A stretch of 64,000 nucleotides of DNA from the NCBI RefSeq assembly GCF_030252185.1, contig NZ_CP126970.1, forward strand, positions 1,240,001 to 1,304,000, given 5' to 3'. Of this stretch, positions 19,976 through 29,062 are shown piece after piece. Source of the DNA: Corynebacterium suedekumii (GTDB taxonomy: Bacteria > Actinomycetota > Actinomycetes > Mycobacteriales > Mycobacteriaceae). The position numbers were made by a program, and so were the translations under genes. The notes beneath the pieces were generated by a model that saw only the letters and a program-made list of their open reading frames with translations, was not told where the DNA came from and made no database searches. The first letter of the stretch is position 1, and every line of letters starts with the position of its first letter.

Positions 19976-21817
19976 TTATGCATCTGCGGTGTGCCGCTCG
20001 CGGGGTTGCGTACGATCCCCGACCTGAAACTCAGGTCCAGCATTGATCTTGAGGTGGAGGATGTCAGATAGGGCGTCGCGCAACGCGGAGGTGGGATCAT
20101 CCACGAGACGGGCCTCGCGGTACCCGACGTGATTGTCCGGGCGGACGAGAATACATCCGTCATCGGCGATCTCCCGCAGCCTGAACCAGTCCCCGAAAGT
20201 GTCGGCGTAGTCCTGGTCCGGGCCGATCTTGTATGCGGGGATCTCCACACCCAACTCCTCGGACAGAGCCCGGGCCGCATCCACCCACTTCTGACCGTTG
20301 GTTCCGGTGAGAATGGTGAAGTGCCCTCCGCCACAGATGTCGAGCGTGGACACCTTCGGCGCCGCCGGGTTGGAGGTGCTTAACCAGGCGTGCGGAAGGC
20401 GAGCTCCCGGATGTGTTGTCGGCTGGTAGTACAGCTCTGGGTCTGAGTCCTGCGTCGGCCACGGGGTTCCGTCCGAGACGACGGCCGAGGATTCGTAGCG
20501 TTGACCCATCTCGACACCCAGAGCATTGAACTCGTAGTCCTTGATCTTCAGTGCGGTATTCAGTGCCTGGCGGCGACGCTCACCTTCCTCGGTGGGTTGC
20601 TTACGGACGTCCATCGCGGCCTGCATTGCTGTGGCATCATCCGCCGGATCGATACCGAGGGCGTCAAGCACCTGGCCGAATTCGGTGATGGACTTGTTGG
20701 CGCGCCGCACGATCTGCCGCGCAACCGGCACCCGCTCATCTTGATAGGAGTCGACGAGTCCCTCTCCGGCCTTCCCCTTGAGGACCATCGCCAGTTTCCA
20801 GGCGATGTTGTAGGAGTCCTGGATGGAGGTGTTTGATCCCAGGCCGTTGCTCGGGGGATGGCGGTGGACGGCATCGCCGACACAGATTACCCGGCCCTTC
20901 ATGTTCTGCTCAGCATACGAGTCGTTGACGGTCCACAGCGACCAGTGCCGGACGTTCACGTCGAGATCAGGAATGCCGACCAGATTGCGTACGATGTCCG
21001 CGGCCTTGGCCTCATCCATCTCCGGCGGCGGTTGGTTGATGTCGTATCCCCAGGTGACCAGCCACTCGTTCCAGGGACGAACCATACGCACCAGGCCGAG
21101 GCCGATGCCACCGACGGAGGCGCCGGGCTGGAGAACCCAGTACAAGGAGGACTGACGGTCCTGACAGTATTCACTCAGGTCCATGTCACAGTGGATGTTC
21201 ATGGAACCGGAGACACCCATCTTCCCGTCCATGGGGAGTCCGAGGTCTTCGGCGATCTGGGAGCGGCCGCCATCCGCGCCGATCAGGTACTTCGAGTGGA
21301 CGACATAAGTGTGGCCAGTCAGGCGGTCCCGCACCGTGGTGTGCACGCCTTCAGCATCTTGCGTGTGGGAGACGTATTCGGTCTTCCAGCGGAATACCGC
21401 ACCTCGGGCCATGGCATTACGCACAAGGATGGGCTCGAAGTGAGTCTGAGGAAGATCACAGTTCAACGAAGGGGACGCAGCAATGTAGTCACCCTCCCGC
21501 TTTGGACCGGTGCCCCATGAATGGACCCGACCGAACTCCTCGCCGTTGATGGCGGTGCAGAATACGGTCTCACCGATCATGTGGTGCGGTACTTCTTCGG
21601 CCTTGATCTGGTCTTCAATTCCCATGTCCCGCATGAGCTCTACGGTGCGCTGGTTGGTGATGTGAGCCCGTGGAGTGTTGGCGGTGTTGCCGTACTTGCT
21701 GGCGACGACGCAGTTGATGCCGTAGGTGGACAGGAACAGCGCGGCTGAGGAGCCGGCCGGGCCGGAACCCACGATGAAGACGTCGGTGACGAAATCCGCG
21801 GAAGTGGTTGCGGTCAT
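19976..21817 (-). CDS. FAD-dependent phenol/resorcinol-type hydroxylase
   Basis: 613 residues from ATG 21817, which has AAGGAG at the right distance (an ATG nine bases upstream is too close to it). A group A aromatic monooxygenase: FAD site VFIVGSGPAGSSAALFL at the N-terminus, the mid-protein YLIGADGGRSQIAEDLG, and the FAD motif VGDAVHRHPPSNGLG. The length and C-terminal thioredoxin-like extension match phenol 2-monooxygenases. Its place last in an operon with hydroxyquinol dioxygenase and maleylacetate reductase suggests ortho-hydroxylation of resorcinol or a similar phenol to hydroxyquinol using NAD(P)H and O2. Exact substrate is inferred. Confidence 0.88.
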   Translation of the reverse strand: MTATTSADFVTDVFIVGSGPAGSSAALFLSTYGINCVVASKYGNTANTPRAHITNQRTVELMRDMGIEDQIKAEEVPHHMIGETVFCTAINGEEFGRVHSWGTGPKREGDYIAASPSLNCDLPQTHFEPILVRNAMARGAVFRWKTEYVSHTQDAEGVHTTVRDRLTGHTYVVHSKYLIGADGGRSQIAEDLGLPMDGKMGVSGSMNIHCDMDLSEYCQDRQSSLYWVLQPGASVGGIGLGLVRMVRPWNEWLVTWGYDINQPPPEMDEAKAADIVRNLVGIPDLDVNVRHWSLWTVNDSYAEQNMKGRVICVGDAVHRHPPSNGLGSNTSIQDSYNIAWKLAMVLKGKAGEGLVDSYQDERVPVARQIVRRANKSITEFGQVLDALGIDPADDATAMQAAMDVRKQPTEEGERRRQALNTALKIKDYEFNALGVEMGQRYESSAVVSDGTPWPTQDSDPELYYQPTTHPGARLPHAWLSTSNPAAPKVSTLDICGGGHFTILTGTNGQKWVDAARALSEELGVEIPAYKIGPDQDYADTFGDWFRLREIADDGCILVRPDNHVGYREARLVDDPTSALRDALSDILHLKINAGPEFQVGDRTQPRERHTADA

Positions 21818-21832
21818 GAAAATCATCTCTCC

Positions 21833-22759
21833 TTAAGTTGTTTTCGTTTTGGCAGGAGCCAGCACAATGTCGAAGCGGGTCCGGGCCCAAGTGCCGTCGG
21901 CGATTTCGGACACGTCGCGGCCATCCGGGGTCGGGGTGCCGGCAGGTTGCTGCTCGAAGGCCTTGATCAGTGAGTCCTTAACTCCGAACACGGAGTCGCC
22001 GATGTCTAGCTGAGGGTCACCGTCCACGAAAATGTGAGTCACCAGGGTGCGGAATCCTGAGGCCGTGACCATGAAGTGCAGATGTGCAGCGCGGACCGGA
22101 GAACGGCCGACAGCCTGGAGCATCTGGCCCACCGGGCCGTCGTGCGGAATCGGGTACGGCACGGGAGTCAGGCCCCAGAAGCGATAGGTGCCCTGGTCGT
22201 CTGTGTGCAGGTAGGCGCGACCGGCCATGCGGTTGTCTGCGTACTGCACGTCATAGAAGCCGTCTTCGTCGCATTCCCACACCTCAATTCGGGCGTTCGG
22301 AACAGGATTGCCGTCCGTGTCGGTGACGGTCCCTTCCACCCACGCGGGTTGCCCATGGGCGCCGCCTGCAATGTCGCCACCGTGGGAGACTTCGGGGGCG
22401 TCGTCGACGAAGAAGGGGCCGAATACCGTGGCTTCAGTCGCGTCCTCATAGGCTTCGTTGTTTACGGCGATGGTCTGCATGGATGCACCCAGGGTGTCGG
22501 AGAGGAGAACGAACTCCTGTCGCTTGTCATCGGTGATGTGGCCGACCCGGGTGAGGAAGTCGATGGCCTGGTTCCACTCATCCTCAGTCAGCCGGACGTC
22601 CCGGATGAATTCGTGGAGATGGACCGTCAAGCTCTGCATAAGAAGTTTCAGACGCGGATTCTCGCAGCTGTCGAAGGACGCGACTACCCGGTCGAGCAGG
22701 TCCTCCTCCACCCGACGCTGGGCGTCAGAGACGTGGGCAGTGTGGGATGTATGGGTCAT
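21833..22759 (-). CDS. Intradiol ring-cleavage dioxygenase, probably hydroxyquinol 1,2-dioxygenase
   Basis: 308 residues. The N-terminal ~100 residues match the helical dimerisation domain of catechol 1,2-dioxygenases; the catalytic beta-barrel carries the Fe(III) ligands in [17 protein letters not shown] (Tyr) and [10 protein letters not shown] (two His). [11 protein letters not shown] is the typical substrate loop of the hydroxyquinol subgroup. It would cleave 1,2,4-trihydroxybenzene to maleylacetate, fitting the adjacent reductase. Its ATG overlaps the stop of that gene (ATGA). Catechol 1,2-dioxygenase activity is the alternative. Confidence 0.9.
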   Translation of the reverse strand: MTHTSHTAHVSDAQRRVEEDLLDRVVASFDSCENPRLKLLMQSLTVHLHEFIRDVRLTEDEWNQAIDFLTRVGHITDDKRQEFVLLSDTLGASMQTIAVNNEAYEDATEATVFGPFFVDDAPEVSHGGDIAGGAHGQPAWVEGTVTDTDGNPVPNARIEVWECDEDGFYDVQYADNRMAGRAYLHTDDQGTYRFWGLTPVPYPIPHDGPVGQMLQAVGRSPVRAAHLHFMVTASGFRTLVTHIFVDGDPQLDIGDSVFGVKDSLIKAFEQQPAGTPTPDGRDVSEIADGTWARTRFDIVLAPAKTKTT

Positions 22760-23850
22760 CGGGTCCGTCCTTCGATGAAGTCGTTGAGATGGGCAGGATC
22801 ATCGCCCCGGAATGCGGCGGTGAGTAGCGCAGTGATGTTTTCGTGTGTGGCTTCCGTCGGGTTGTTGGCGGGCACGGCGGCCATCACCCGATCCGCGGCC
22901 TCGGAGATGCCGTCCTCAGGGAGACCGAGTTCGGCGAGCGATCTCGGGGCGTCGATGTCCCGGTAGAGAAGATTGAGTTCAGCCAGTGCATCGTCGCCTC
23001 CCAGCGCGTGGGCAAGGGCCTCCGCGACCTCCGGAACCGCTGGGAGGTTGAGCGCGGCGACGTAGCGGAGGACGACGGAGTGGGTCTCGGCGTGGGGCAA
23101 GTTGAAGGTGCCTCCGAGCACGTGGCAGATCTTGTGGTGGAGTCCGGAACCGGCGGAGGCGAACGCCACCCCCGAGAGGTAGCAGCCGTACAGCGCCTGT
23201 TCCCTTGCCTCCTGTCCGCTGCCGGCAGCGAGTCCCCGGAGAGCTGACGCCAACGCACGAGCTGATTCGAGACTCAGCGCCCGATTGATCGGATCCGCCT
23301 TCGGTGCCCAGAGCGAGTCAACACAGTGCGCCATGGCATTGAGCCCGGAAGCGATGGCCATGTCCTGTGGCAGGGTGGCCACGAGATCGGCGTCATAGAC
23401 CACCACCGCGGGGAGAACCGCCGGGTCGACCCCGGTGGTCTTGGTCCTCGCTTCAGTGATACCCCATACCGGGGTGGCTTCCGAGGCGGCGTAGGTGCTG
23501 GGAACAGCGATGACAGGGAGGGAGGTTTCCAGTGCAACGGCCTTGGCGAGGCCGGTGGCGGAGCCTCCTCCGATGCTGATCACTCCGTCGGCCCCGGAAT
23601 CCCGGGCCGCTGAAGTTGCCTCATCGGCGACCGCCCGGGGGACATGCTGGACGGTTTTCCGCCAGTGTTCTGTCGGGGAGAGCACTGCAGACAGTGAGTC
23701 TGCCACCTCGTGTGTTCCTTCGGTGGAGATGAGCATGGGACGACGTATTCCCAGCTGTGCAGCTTCGGCGCGTACGCGCTCAACGACCCGCCCGGTGTCG
23801 AGTACAACACGTTGGGGGAGGGTGTCATGCGTGAATTTTAGGGAGTTCAT
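22756..23850 (-). CDS. Maleylacetate reductase
   Basis: 364 residues from ATG 23850 with AGAAGGA upstream (a GTG at 23871 is rejected). Iron-containing alcohol dehydrogenase superfamily, maleylacetate reductase branch: dinucleotide loop [14 protein letters not shown] (~93-106), [27 protein letters not shown] and [12 protein letters not shown]. Reduces maleylacetate to 3-oxoadipate with NAD(P)H, after the dioxygenase step. Overlaps the dioxygenase gene by four bases. It ends 92 bases after the upstream esterase gene. Confidence 0.92.
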   Translation of the reverse strand: MNSLKFTHDTLPQRVVLDTGRVVERVRAEAAQLGIRRPMLISTEGTHEVADSLSAVLSPTEHWRKTVQHVPRAVADEATSAARDSGADGVISIGGGSATGLAKAVALETSLPVIAVPSTYAASEATPVWGITEARTKTTGVDPAVLPAVVVYDADLVATLPQDMAIASGLNAMAHCVDSLWAPKADPINRALSLESARALASALRGLAAGSGQEAREQALYGCYLSGVAFASAGSGLHHKICHVLGGTFNLPHAETHSVVLRYVAALNLPAVPEVAEALAHALGGDDALAELNLLYRDIDAPRSLAELGLPEDGISEAADRVMAAVPANNPTEATHENITALLTAAFRGDDPAHLNDFIEGRTR

Positions 23851-23942
23851 GTAAGTGTTCCTTCTGCACACCGCGATGAATACGAGTGTGACGACAGCCA
23901 GTCACGGAGTGGATTAGATTTGGCACCCTCGGGTGTCGTCGC

Positions 23943-24914
23943 CTAGTTCGAGACGGACTCCCGGTCCAGTTGCCGGGGAGTCGTGCCCGCGATGTCTCTG
24001 ATCCGGTCCGTGACCAGTTCGATGGCTTCAGCACTGCCGGGTAGAACGTTCACCATTGAGAAGAACGTGTGCATCTGGCCTGACCAGCGGTGGTGCTCGA
24101 CGTCGACGCCGGCGTTTCGTAACGCCTCCACATACGCCTCGCCCTCATCTCGAAGCACATCGTGCTCAGCTGTGATGACCAATGCAGGGGCCAGCCCGGT
24201 CAGGTCCCGGGCGTTGAGCGGGGTTGCCGTCGGTTCATTACGGAGGTCCGCATCCGGCACATACTGGTCCCAGAACCACTGCATTGCCTCAATGGAGACC
24301 ATGGTCTGGTTCTCGGGGTCACGGTAGGAGTCCCGGGTGAAATCCGCATCGGTGACAGGGCAGACGAGTATCTGCTGTGCGAGTGCCGGTGCACCTTTAT
24401 CCCGGGCGCGCTGTGCGACTACCGCGGCAAGATTCGCCCCCGCACTGTCACCGGCCACGATGAGAGGGAGGGACTTCCCGTCCTTCCGGGCGACGTGCTC
24501 TTCCGCCCACTTCATGCCGGCCCACGCATCGTCCACGGGAATGGGGAAGGGGTGTTCCGGCGCCTTGCGGTACTCCACCAGGACGACGGCAGCGCCGGAC
24601 TTGGCGGCAAGTTGTCTCCCGAGGGTGTCGTAACCGGTCAGATTCTCCAGAACCCAGCCACCGCCGTGGAAGTAGACGATCACGGCCGCCGGGGACGGGG
24701 AGGGTGTGAGAACACGGAGGGAGAACTCACCCCCGTCGTCCCCCGGGATCATCAGATCCTGGACCTCGTGCATCTCCGGACCCGGTCCGTAGAGTTCGCT
24801 CAGTCCAGAGGTGGCTTCCCGTGCCTCGGGCGCGGACATCTCCCACAGTGGCCGGTCTCCGGCGTTTTCCGCTGCCGCGGTGAGGAAAGCGCTCGTTGCT
24901 TCATCAAATGACAT
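23943..24914 (-). CDS. Alpha/beta hydrolase, hormone-sensitive-lipase family esterase
   Basis: 323 residues from an ATG with AGGAG upstream. The oxyanion motif YFHGGGWV (~80-87) and nucleophile motif AGDSAGANLA (~155) define the HSL (bacterial class IV) family; the late VITAEHDVLRDEGEAY and QMHTFFSM supply Asp and His. No signal peptide, so cytoplasmic. Within the aromatic operon it could hydrolyse an aryl ester to feed a phenol into the pathway; this is an inference from context. Alternative: a general carboxylesterase. Confidence 0.88.
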   Translation of the reverse strand: MSFDEATSAFLTAAAENAGDRPLWEMSAPEAREATSGLSELYGPGPEMHEVQDLMIPGDDGGEFSLRVLTPSPSPAAVIVYFHGGGWVLENLTGYDTLGRQLAAKSGAAVVLVEYRKAPEHPFPIPVDDAWAGMKWAEEHVARKDGKSLPLIVAGDSAGANLAAVVAQRARDKGAPALAQQILVCPVTDADFTRDSYRDPENQTMVSIEAMQWFWDQYVPDADLRNEPTATPLNARDLTGLAPALVITAEHDVLRDEGEAYVEALRNAGVDVEHHRWSGQMHTFFSMVNVLPGSAEAIELVTDRIRDIAGTTPRQLDRESVSN

Positions 24915-24962
24915 GGATATCTCCTGGATTCATGGTGGCGGGCGAGGTTGCTCTGGTCGATG

Positions 24963-25508
24963 TCACGGCGAGGTAGGGACCGAACTCGTGTCCGACAGTT
25001 CGTGCCACGTCCGGCTGCAGTAGACCAGCGGAGCGGAATCCACCGAGGTGTCGACGTGGGTCTCAACCAGTTCGATCGCTGCCAGGGTGGAACCGTTGAT
25101 GTCTATGGATCCGACGATCTTGCCGCGCAACCAGACCCGTGAGTTGAGGAGATACGGCTCGCCGGACGGAAGGCGGTCCCACAGGGAGGCGTCGCCGAAA
25201 CGGTCGGCACCGGGGGTAGCGAAGAGCTGGGCGAGGTGAAGTTGCTCCCGCGCGAGGAGATGGACGACCACGTGTTCCGCGCTGCGGATCTTCTCGGCGG
25301 ACCGGGAGAGGGCGGAGAGATTGAGTGCGATGGTCGGGGGATCGGCGGATACGCTGCTCACGCTGGTTGCGGTCAGACCTACCGGGCCGGTTCCGGGATC
25401 CGCAGTGACGATGGCGACACCGGCGGGATGGGCACGAAAGGCGTCGCGGAAATCCTGGGACATTTCCTCCGGGTGGGTGTGAGTACGGGATATGGTTGTC
25501 ATGGTCAT
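24963..25508 (-). CDS. Flavin reductase of a two-component monooxygenase
   Basis: 181 residues of the flavin reductase-like (HpaC/DszD) fold: FRAHPAGVAIVTADPGTGPVGLTATSVSSVSADPPTIALNLS followed by VVHLLAREQLHLAQLFA. It supplies reduced FMN/FAD from NAD(P)H to a partner oxygenase, and its gene lies 34 bases downstream of just such an oxygenase gene. Several Met starts within the first 20 residues are possible. Cytoplasmic. Confidence 0.88.
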   Translation of the reverse strand: MTMTTISRTHTHPEEMSQDFRDAFRAHPAGVAIVTADPGTGPVGLTATSVSSVSADPPTIALNLSALSRSAEKIRSAEHVVVHLLAREQLHLAQLFATPGADRFGDASLWDRLPSGEPYLLNSRVWLRGKIVGSIDINGSTLAAIELVETHVDTSVDSAPLVYCSRTWHELSDTSSVPTSP

Positions 25509-25542
25509 TGTCTGTCACTTTCCTTTTCGGTCCTCGACGGAC

Positions 25543-26754
25543 CTATGCGGACTCGGTGGGTTCGGTGAGGCTGAAGAAGTTCCAGTGGGCGTCTGGGGCG
25601 GCCAGACCCGCGAGGTACTTTCCGACCTGCTGGAGGACCACGGGGCCACTGGTGATGTGTCCTGTACCGACGTGCATGTCGCGAAATGTGCGCTGAAGAT
25701 CTCCTCGGCGTGCCAGGGCGGTCGCCGACCACAGGTGGGCGGTCTGGCTGACGTCATGAGCGGCCCAGGTGCTGTTGTTGAGCGCGAGGCGGGTCAGAGT
25801 CTCCTGCTCCATGGAGAGCTTCTCGCCGGCGTCGAGGGTGCGTTCGTTGTCCGTCCACACCTCCATCGCCCACGCACGGGCGGAACGCAGCCGCGCTTCC
25901 GCTGTGGCGTATTCGGCGTGGAACTGGTCGGTGTTCGTCGACGCTCCGGGCTGGCCCTTCTTCCTGGTGGCGATCGCCTGCATCTCATCGAGCAGGCGGC
26001 GACCGACGCCGAGCGCCCAACCGGTGTGACAGATCCCGGACATCAGTGCCAGTCCGGTCTTGTACAGGGCGCCCCCGGCCTGGGGGTCAGTCGTGGTGGG
26101 CTCGTACACGAATGCGTCGGGCACGAAGACGTCCTCACAGGAGTAGTCGATGCTTCCGGTCGCACGCAGCCCCAGGACATCCCAGTTGCCGTCGAGGCTG
26201 GCCTTGTCCCTGGGGAAGTGCACCATCATGACCCGGCCGCTCTCCTCGTCGATGGCGCCGGTGTGAATCCAGTTGGCGTGGGGCATACCGGATCCGAAGA
26301 ACCAGTTACCAGTCACCATGTATCCGCCGTCGACGCGGACGGCCTTGCCGAAACGGGTGCCCTGTCCGGCGACGAGAGCGTGCTCGCCATCGTCGGGGAA
26401 CAGTTCGCGCTGCGCCTCCTCCGGCAGGTAGGCGGCGGTGGTTCCGGAGATCATCTGGAGCACCATCAGCACCCAGCCGGAGGCAGGGTCCGCCTGGGAG
26501 ACCTTTTCCAGGACGGCGATCGTCTGGGACGGCTTCAGCTCGTAGCCGCCGAGCTCCTCCGGAATGCCGATCTTGAAGGCTCCCACGTCCTTGAGGGCCT
26601 GGAAGCTCTCGTCGCTCAGATGTCCCAGTTCCTCATTTTTCTCACCGTTGGCCTTGAGCAGGTCGGTGATGCCGTCGATACGGGTCATCAGTGCGTCGAA
26701 CTCGTGTCCCGGGTTGAGGCCGGTCTTGTTTCGGGTTTTCAGGCTTGCGGTCAT
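25543..26754 (-). CDS. Acyl-CoA-dehydrogenase-like flavin-dependent oxygenase component
   Basis: 403 residues starting at ATG 26754 after GAGAGGG; an in-frame opening up to 26892 crosses the promoter region and is rejected. Acyl-CoA dehydrogenase fold of group D monooxygenases (HsaA, DszC and HpaB-like). N-terminal helical domain (PEELGGYEL, ADPASGWVLMVLQ), middle beta domain (VTGNWFFGSGMPHANW, VLGLRATGSIDY) and C-terminal helical domain with RDMHVGTGHI. Works with the adjacent flavin reductase to hydroxylate an aromatic or N-hetero compound. First gene of the catabolic operon. Its substrate is not predictable. Confidence 0.87.
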   Translation of the reverse strand: MTASLKTRNKTGLNPGHEFDALMTRIDGITDLLKANGEKNEELGHLSDESFQALKDVGAFKIGIPEELGGYELKPSQTIAVLEKVSQADPASGWVLMVLQMISGTTAAYLPEEAQRELFPDDGEHALVAGQGTRFGKAVRVDGGYMVTGNWFFGSGMPHANWIHTGAIDEESGRVMMVHFPRDKASLDGNWDVLGLRATGSIDYSCEDVFVPDAFVYEPTTTDPQAGGALYKTGLALMSGICHTGWALGVGRRLLDEMQAIATRKKGQPGASTNTDQFHAEYATAEARLRSARAWAMEVWTDNERTLDAGEKLSMEQETLTRLALNNSTWAAHDVSQTAHLWSATALARRGDLQRTFRDMHVGTGHITSGPVVLQQVGKYLAGLAAPDAHWNFFSLTEPTESA

Positions 26755-26813
26755 GGTTTCCCTCTCTCGTGGGTGTCGGTGTTTCCATAAGGTAAGCGGG
26801 GTCACAGTCCTTC

Positions 26814-26848
26814 CCCTATCGATTGCGTGACCGACCCTCTCGATTCCG
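26814..26848. promoter_or_regulatory. Tandem direct repeat, candidate AraC-type operator
   Basis: CCCTATCGATTGCG (26814-26827) and CCCTCTCGATTCCG (26835-26848) agree in 12 of 14 bases and start exactly 21 bases apart, two helical turns, the spacing of AraC-family half-sites. They sit between the catabolic operon and the divergent AraC-type gene; the near copy lies where a -35 of the catabolic promoter would be, given a TACCTT -10 candidate at 26789-26794 on the minus strand. Confidence 0.55.
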
Positions 26849-26856
26849 CGCACACT

Positions 26857-26862
26857 TATGAT
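26857..26862 (+). promoter_or_regulatory. Candidate -10 of the AraC-type regulator gene
   Basis: TATGAT matches the -10 consensus in five of six bases. If used, transcription starts near 26869, which excludes the ATG at 26858 as start codon and leaves a ~22-base leader before ATG 26891. Confidence 0.35.
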
Positions 26863-26890
26863 CTGGAACACAGTGGTATCTTTACGTGTC

Positions 26891-27862
26891 ATGGATCATG
26901 GCATGCGGTCGGATGGAGCGGGCCTGGTGGCCGACGGTCGCCGACAGACTCTCGATGCCTGGAGCGAGAGGGTTGGTACTGATCTCATGCCGTTTAGGTT
27001 TGAGACCTGGGACAACAGTGAGTTCTGGGGTGATTTTCAGATGGCTGGCCTTCTCGGTGCCAGCATCTTCTCGATGGTCGCCGGGGACCACCGGGCTGAG
27101 CGCACCACCGAGCATGTGCGGCAGGACGACGACGAATTCGTCATCGTCACCTTCCAGGTCGACGGCATGCTGAAACTCGCTCAACACGGTGAGCAGGTGC
27201 AGCTGACCCCGGGCCACATGGGTATGTACCTGTCCAGCAAGCCGGCCCAGCTGGAGTGCTACGGCAACTACGAGAGTCGCAGCATCCGTATTCCGGTCGA
27301 CCGTCTCAGCACAAGGCGACGACGGTGGGAAGGCCTGGGAGCGCTGGCGTTCGACGGCGGTCAGGGGCTGGCGCCACTGGTGCTGAGTTGCCTGACAGGG
27401 CTCTTCCCGGTGGCGTCCACACTGACGCCCTCAGCCCGGGCAGCGGCCTCCCATCATCTTGTCGGCCTGGTCGAGGCAATGTTGGCGGATCTGTCTCCGG
27501 CAGAGACTCCTTCCCATCCCCCGTCAGCGGAGCTGCTGGAGCAGTGCCTGGCTTTCATCGAGGACCACCTGCCGGACGCTCAGCTCAACCCGCAGATGGT
27601 GGCCGACTCCGTGCACATTTCTGTCCGTCACCTGCACCAGACGTTCAGACAGGCGGGAATGACCTGTGCCAGCCACATCCGGGCGCGACGCATCGACAGG
27701 GTTCGGGCAGATCTGACGCTGGAGGAGTTCTCGACAGTGCCAGTGGAGAAGATCTTCCAACGGTGGGGCGTACAGAATCCGTCACACTTCGGGCAGGTAT
27801 TCAAGCAGATCGAAGGGTGCTCTCCGGCGGAGTTCCGTCGCCGGATTCTCCAGCTCCACTAG
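26891..27862 (+). CDS. AraC-family transcriptional regulator of the aromatic cluster
   Basis: About 323 residues from ATG 26891 (ATGs at 26858 and 26903 are alternatives; none has a clear Shine-Dalgarno). The N-terminal ~170 residues fit the AraC_binding_2 effector domain (LTPGHMGMYLSSKPAQLE); the C-terminal ~110 residues carry two helix-turn-helices (PQMVADSVHISVRHLHQTFRQ and the RWGVQNPSHFGQVFKQIEGCSPAEFRR signature). Divergent from the catabolic operon over a tandem repeat, so it is probably the effector-dependent activator of that operon. Confidence 0.9.
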   Translation: MDHGMRSDGAGLVADGRRQTLDAWSERVGTDLMPFRFETWDNSEFWGDFQMAGLLGASIFSMVAGDHRAERTTEHVRQDDDEFVIVTFQVDGMLKLAQHGEQVQLTPGHMGMYLSSKPAQLECYGNYESRSIRIPVDRLSTRRRRWEGLGALAFDGGQGLAPLVLSCLTGLFPVASTLTPSARAAASHHLVGLVEAMLADLSPAETPSHPPSAELLEQCLAFIEDHLPDAQLNPQMVADSVHISVRHLHQTFRQAGMTCASHIRARRIDRVRADLTLEEFSTVPVEKIFQRWGVQNPSHFGQVFKQIEGCSPAEFRRRILQLH

Positions 27863-27878
27863 GGAGTGGCGTGCCCTC

Positions 27879-28292
27879 CTACGCGAAGGCCAGCGCCCGT
27901 GATCCGTCGACGTGCGGGAACACCCAGTACATCCAGCCGAAGACGGCCAGCCACACCAGGGCGGTGCCCCAGATGGGCATGGGTGCGAACACGGGCACGA
28001 TCATCAGTGCCAGCCACACGAAGAACAGCGGCATCACCTGGGTGAGGCGCGGTTTGGCCACGACGTTCTTCTTCTCCAGGAACTCCTTCATCTCCCGCCG
28101 GTAGGGGTGGCCGAACATGAGCAGGAGACCGGCGGCGATGGCTACGACCATGACCGCGACCTGGATGCCGCGGGGGAATCCGGTGGAGAGTGCGGCCACG
28201 CCCAGGCCGATGAGCAGCGACGATCCCAGTCTGACGACGGCCGGGGTGGGGATCGGGGTGACGTGCGAGCGCATGGTGGAGTAGGCGTTCAT
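27879..28292 (-). CDS. Hypothetical membrane protein
   Basis: 137 residues from ATG 28292 (MNAYSTMRSHVTPIP); a longer frame to 28370 would cross the imuA' promoter. Four hydrophobic segments are apparent (~18-35, 38-56, 85-103, 108-126) with a basic loop (HPYRREMKEFLEKKN) between the second and third. No enzyme motif. TACCGT lies eight bases before the start on the minus strand (28301-28306), with no Shine-Dalgarno, so it is probably leaderless. Conserved-looking corynebacterial membrane protein of unknown function. Confidence 0.75.
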   Translation of the reverse strand: MNAYSTMRSHVTPIPTPAVVRLGSSLLIGLGVAALSTGFPRGIQVAVMVVAIAAGLLLMFGHPYRREMKEFLEKKNVVAKPRLTQVMPLFFVWLALMIVPVFAPMPIWGTALVWLAVFGWMYWVFPHVDGSRALAFA

Positions 28293-28320
28293 GCTGGCCA
28301 ACGGTACCAGTTGGCTCCGG

Positions 28321-28350
28321 TTGACTCGGAAGTGGTGGCGGACGCATACT
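28321..28350 (+). promoter_or_regulatory. Promoter of imuA'-imuB
   Basis: -35 TTGACT (28321-28326), an 18-base spacer and -10 CATACT (28345-28350). The predicted start of transcription coincides with GTG 28358. Confidence 0.6.
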
Positions 28351-28357
28351 GGTGGGC

Positions 28358-29062
28358 GTGAATGGAACACCTGTTCGGAAACTGCAGGAGGTGGATGACC
28401 TCGCCGGCCTCAGCCGTGGTGAGCGCATCGACCTGCTGCGTTCCCGCATGGCCGGGCTCGGGGGCGCCGTCGAGCTCGGCCGGGAACAGGTCTGGGACGC
28501 CACCCAGGTCGTCGAGGTGCCCGCTGACCTGGCCCGCATCCTCCCCGGTGGGGGGCTGGCCCGTCGGATAGTGACGGAGGTGGCGGACTGTCCGGCCCTG
28601 GTCGTCGAACTCATCGCGCATACTACCTCGGCCGGCGGACACGTCGGAGTGGTCGGGTGGCCGGAACTCTCGCTCGCCGGTGTGGTCGAATCGGGACGGC
28701 TCGACCGGATCATCACGGTGCCTGATCCGGGGGTCGATCCGCTGGGGATCACCGCGGTCCTCGTCGAGGGGCTGGATCTCGTCGTCGCCCGCTGGCCCGC
28801 CCCGCTCGAACTCTCCCCGGTCCGGGTTCGTCCGCTGCTGGGCAAGCTCCGTGGCGGGGTCGCCGCCCTCGTGCTCGTCGGGGCGTCCGTCACCGCACCA
28901 TCGATGCGTATCGACGCCGCCGTGACCACCTTCCGCGGCATCGGCACCGGCACCGGGCGCATCCGGGGCGTGGACATCGACGTCCGCGTCACCGCGAAGG
29001 GGCAGCGGCCGGCCAGCGGCACGGTCACCGTCGGCCAGCGTGCCGGGCTGCGGGCGGTGTGA
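28358..29062 (+). CDS. imuA': ImuA'-like mutasome protein
   Basis: About 234 residues. GTG 28358 is chosen because it coincides with the expected transcription start (leaderless); GTG 28352 is two codons earlier. The protein is RecA/SulA-like in plan (VDPLGITAVLVEGLDLVVARWP, LRGGVAALVLVG) but lacks a Walker A motif, as in actinobacterial ImuA'. Its stop overlaps the start of imuB (GTGA), and it carries a LexA box. It should act with ImuB and DnaE2 in damage-induced mutagenesis. The name rests mainly on the operon context and general likeness. Confidence 0.8.
   Translation: MNGTPVRKLQEVDDLAGLSRGERIDLLRSRMAGLGGAVELGREQVWDATQVVEVPADLARILPGGGLARRIVTEVADCPALVVELIAHTTSAGGHVGVVGWPELSLAGVVESGRLDRIITVPDPGVDPLGITAVLVEGLDLVVARWPAPLELSPVRVRPLLGKLRGGVAALVLVGASVTAPSMRIDAAVTTFRGIGTGTGRIRGVDIDVRVTAKGQRPASGTVTVGQRAGLRAV
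28363..28378 (+). promoter_or_regulatory. LexA (SOS) box of imuA'-imuB
   Basis: TGGAAC-ACCT-GTTCGG matches the actinobacterial LexA consensus TCGAAC-N4-GTTCGA in 10 of 12 defined bases. It lies just downstream of the predicted transcription start, inside the first codons, where bound LexA would block initiation. Confidence 0.7.
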
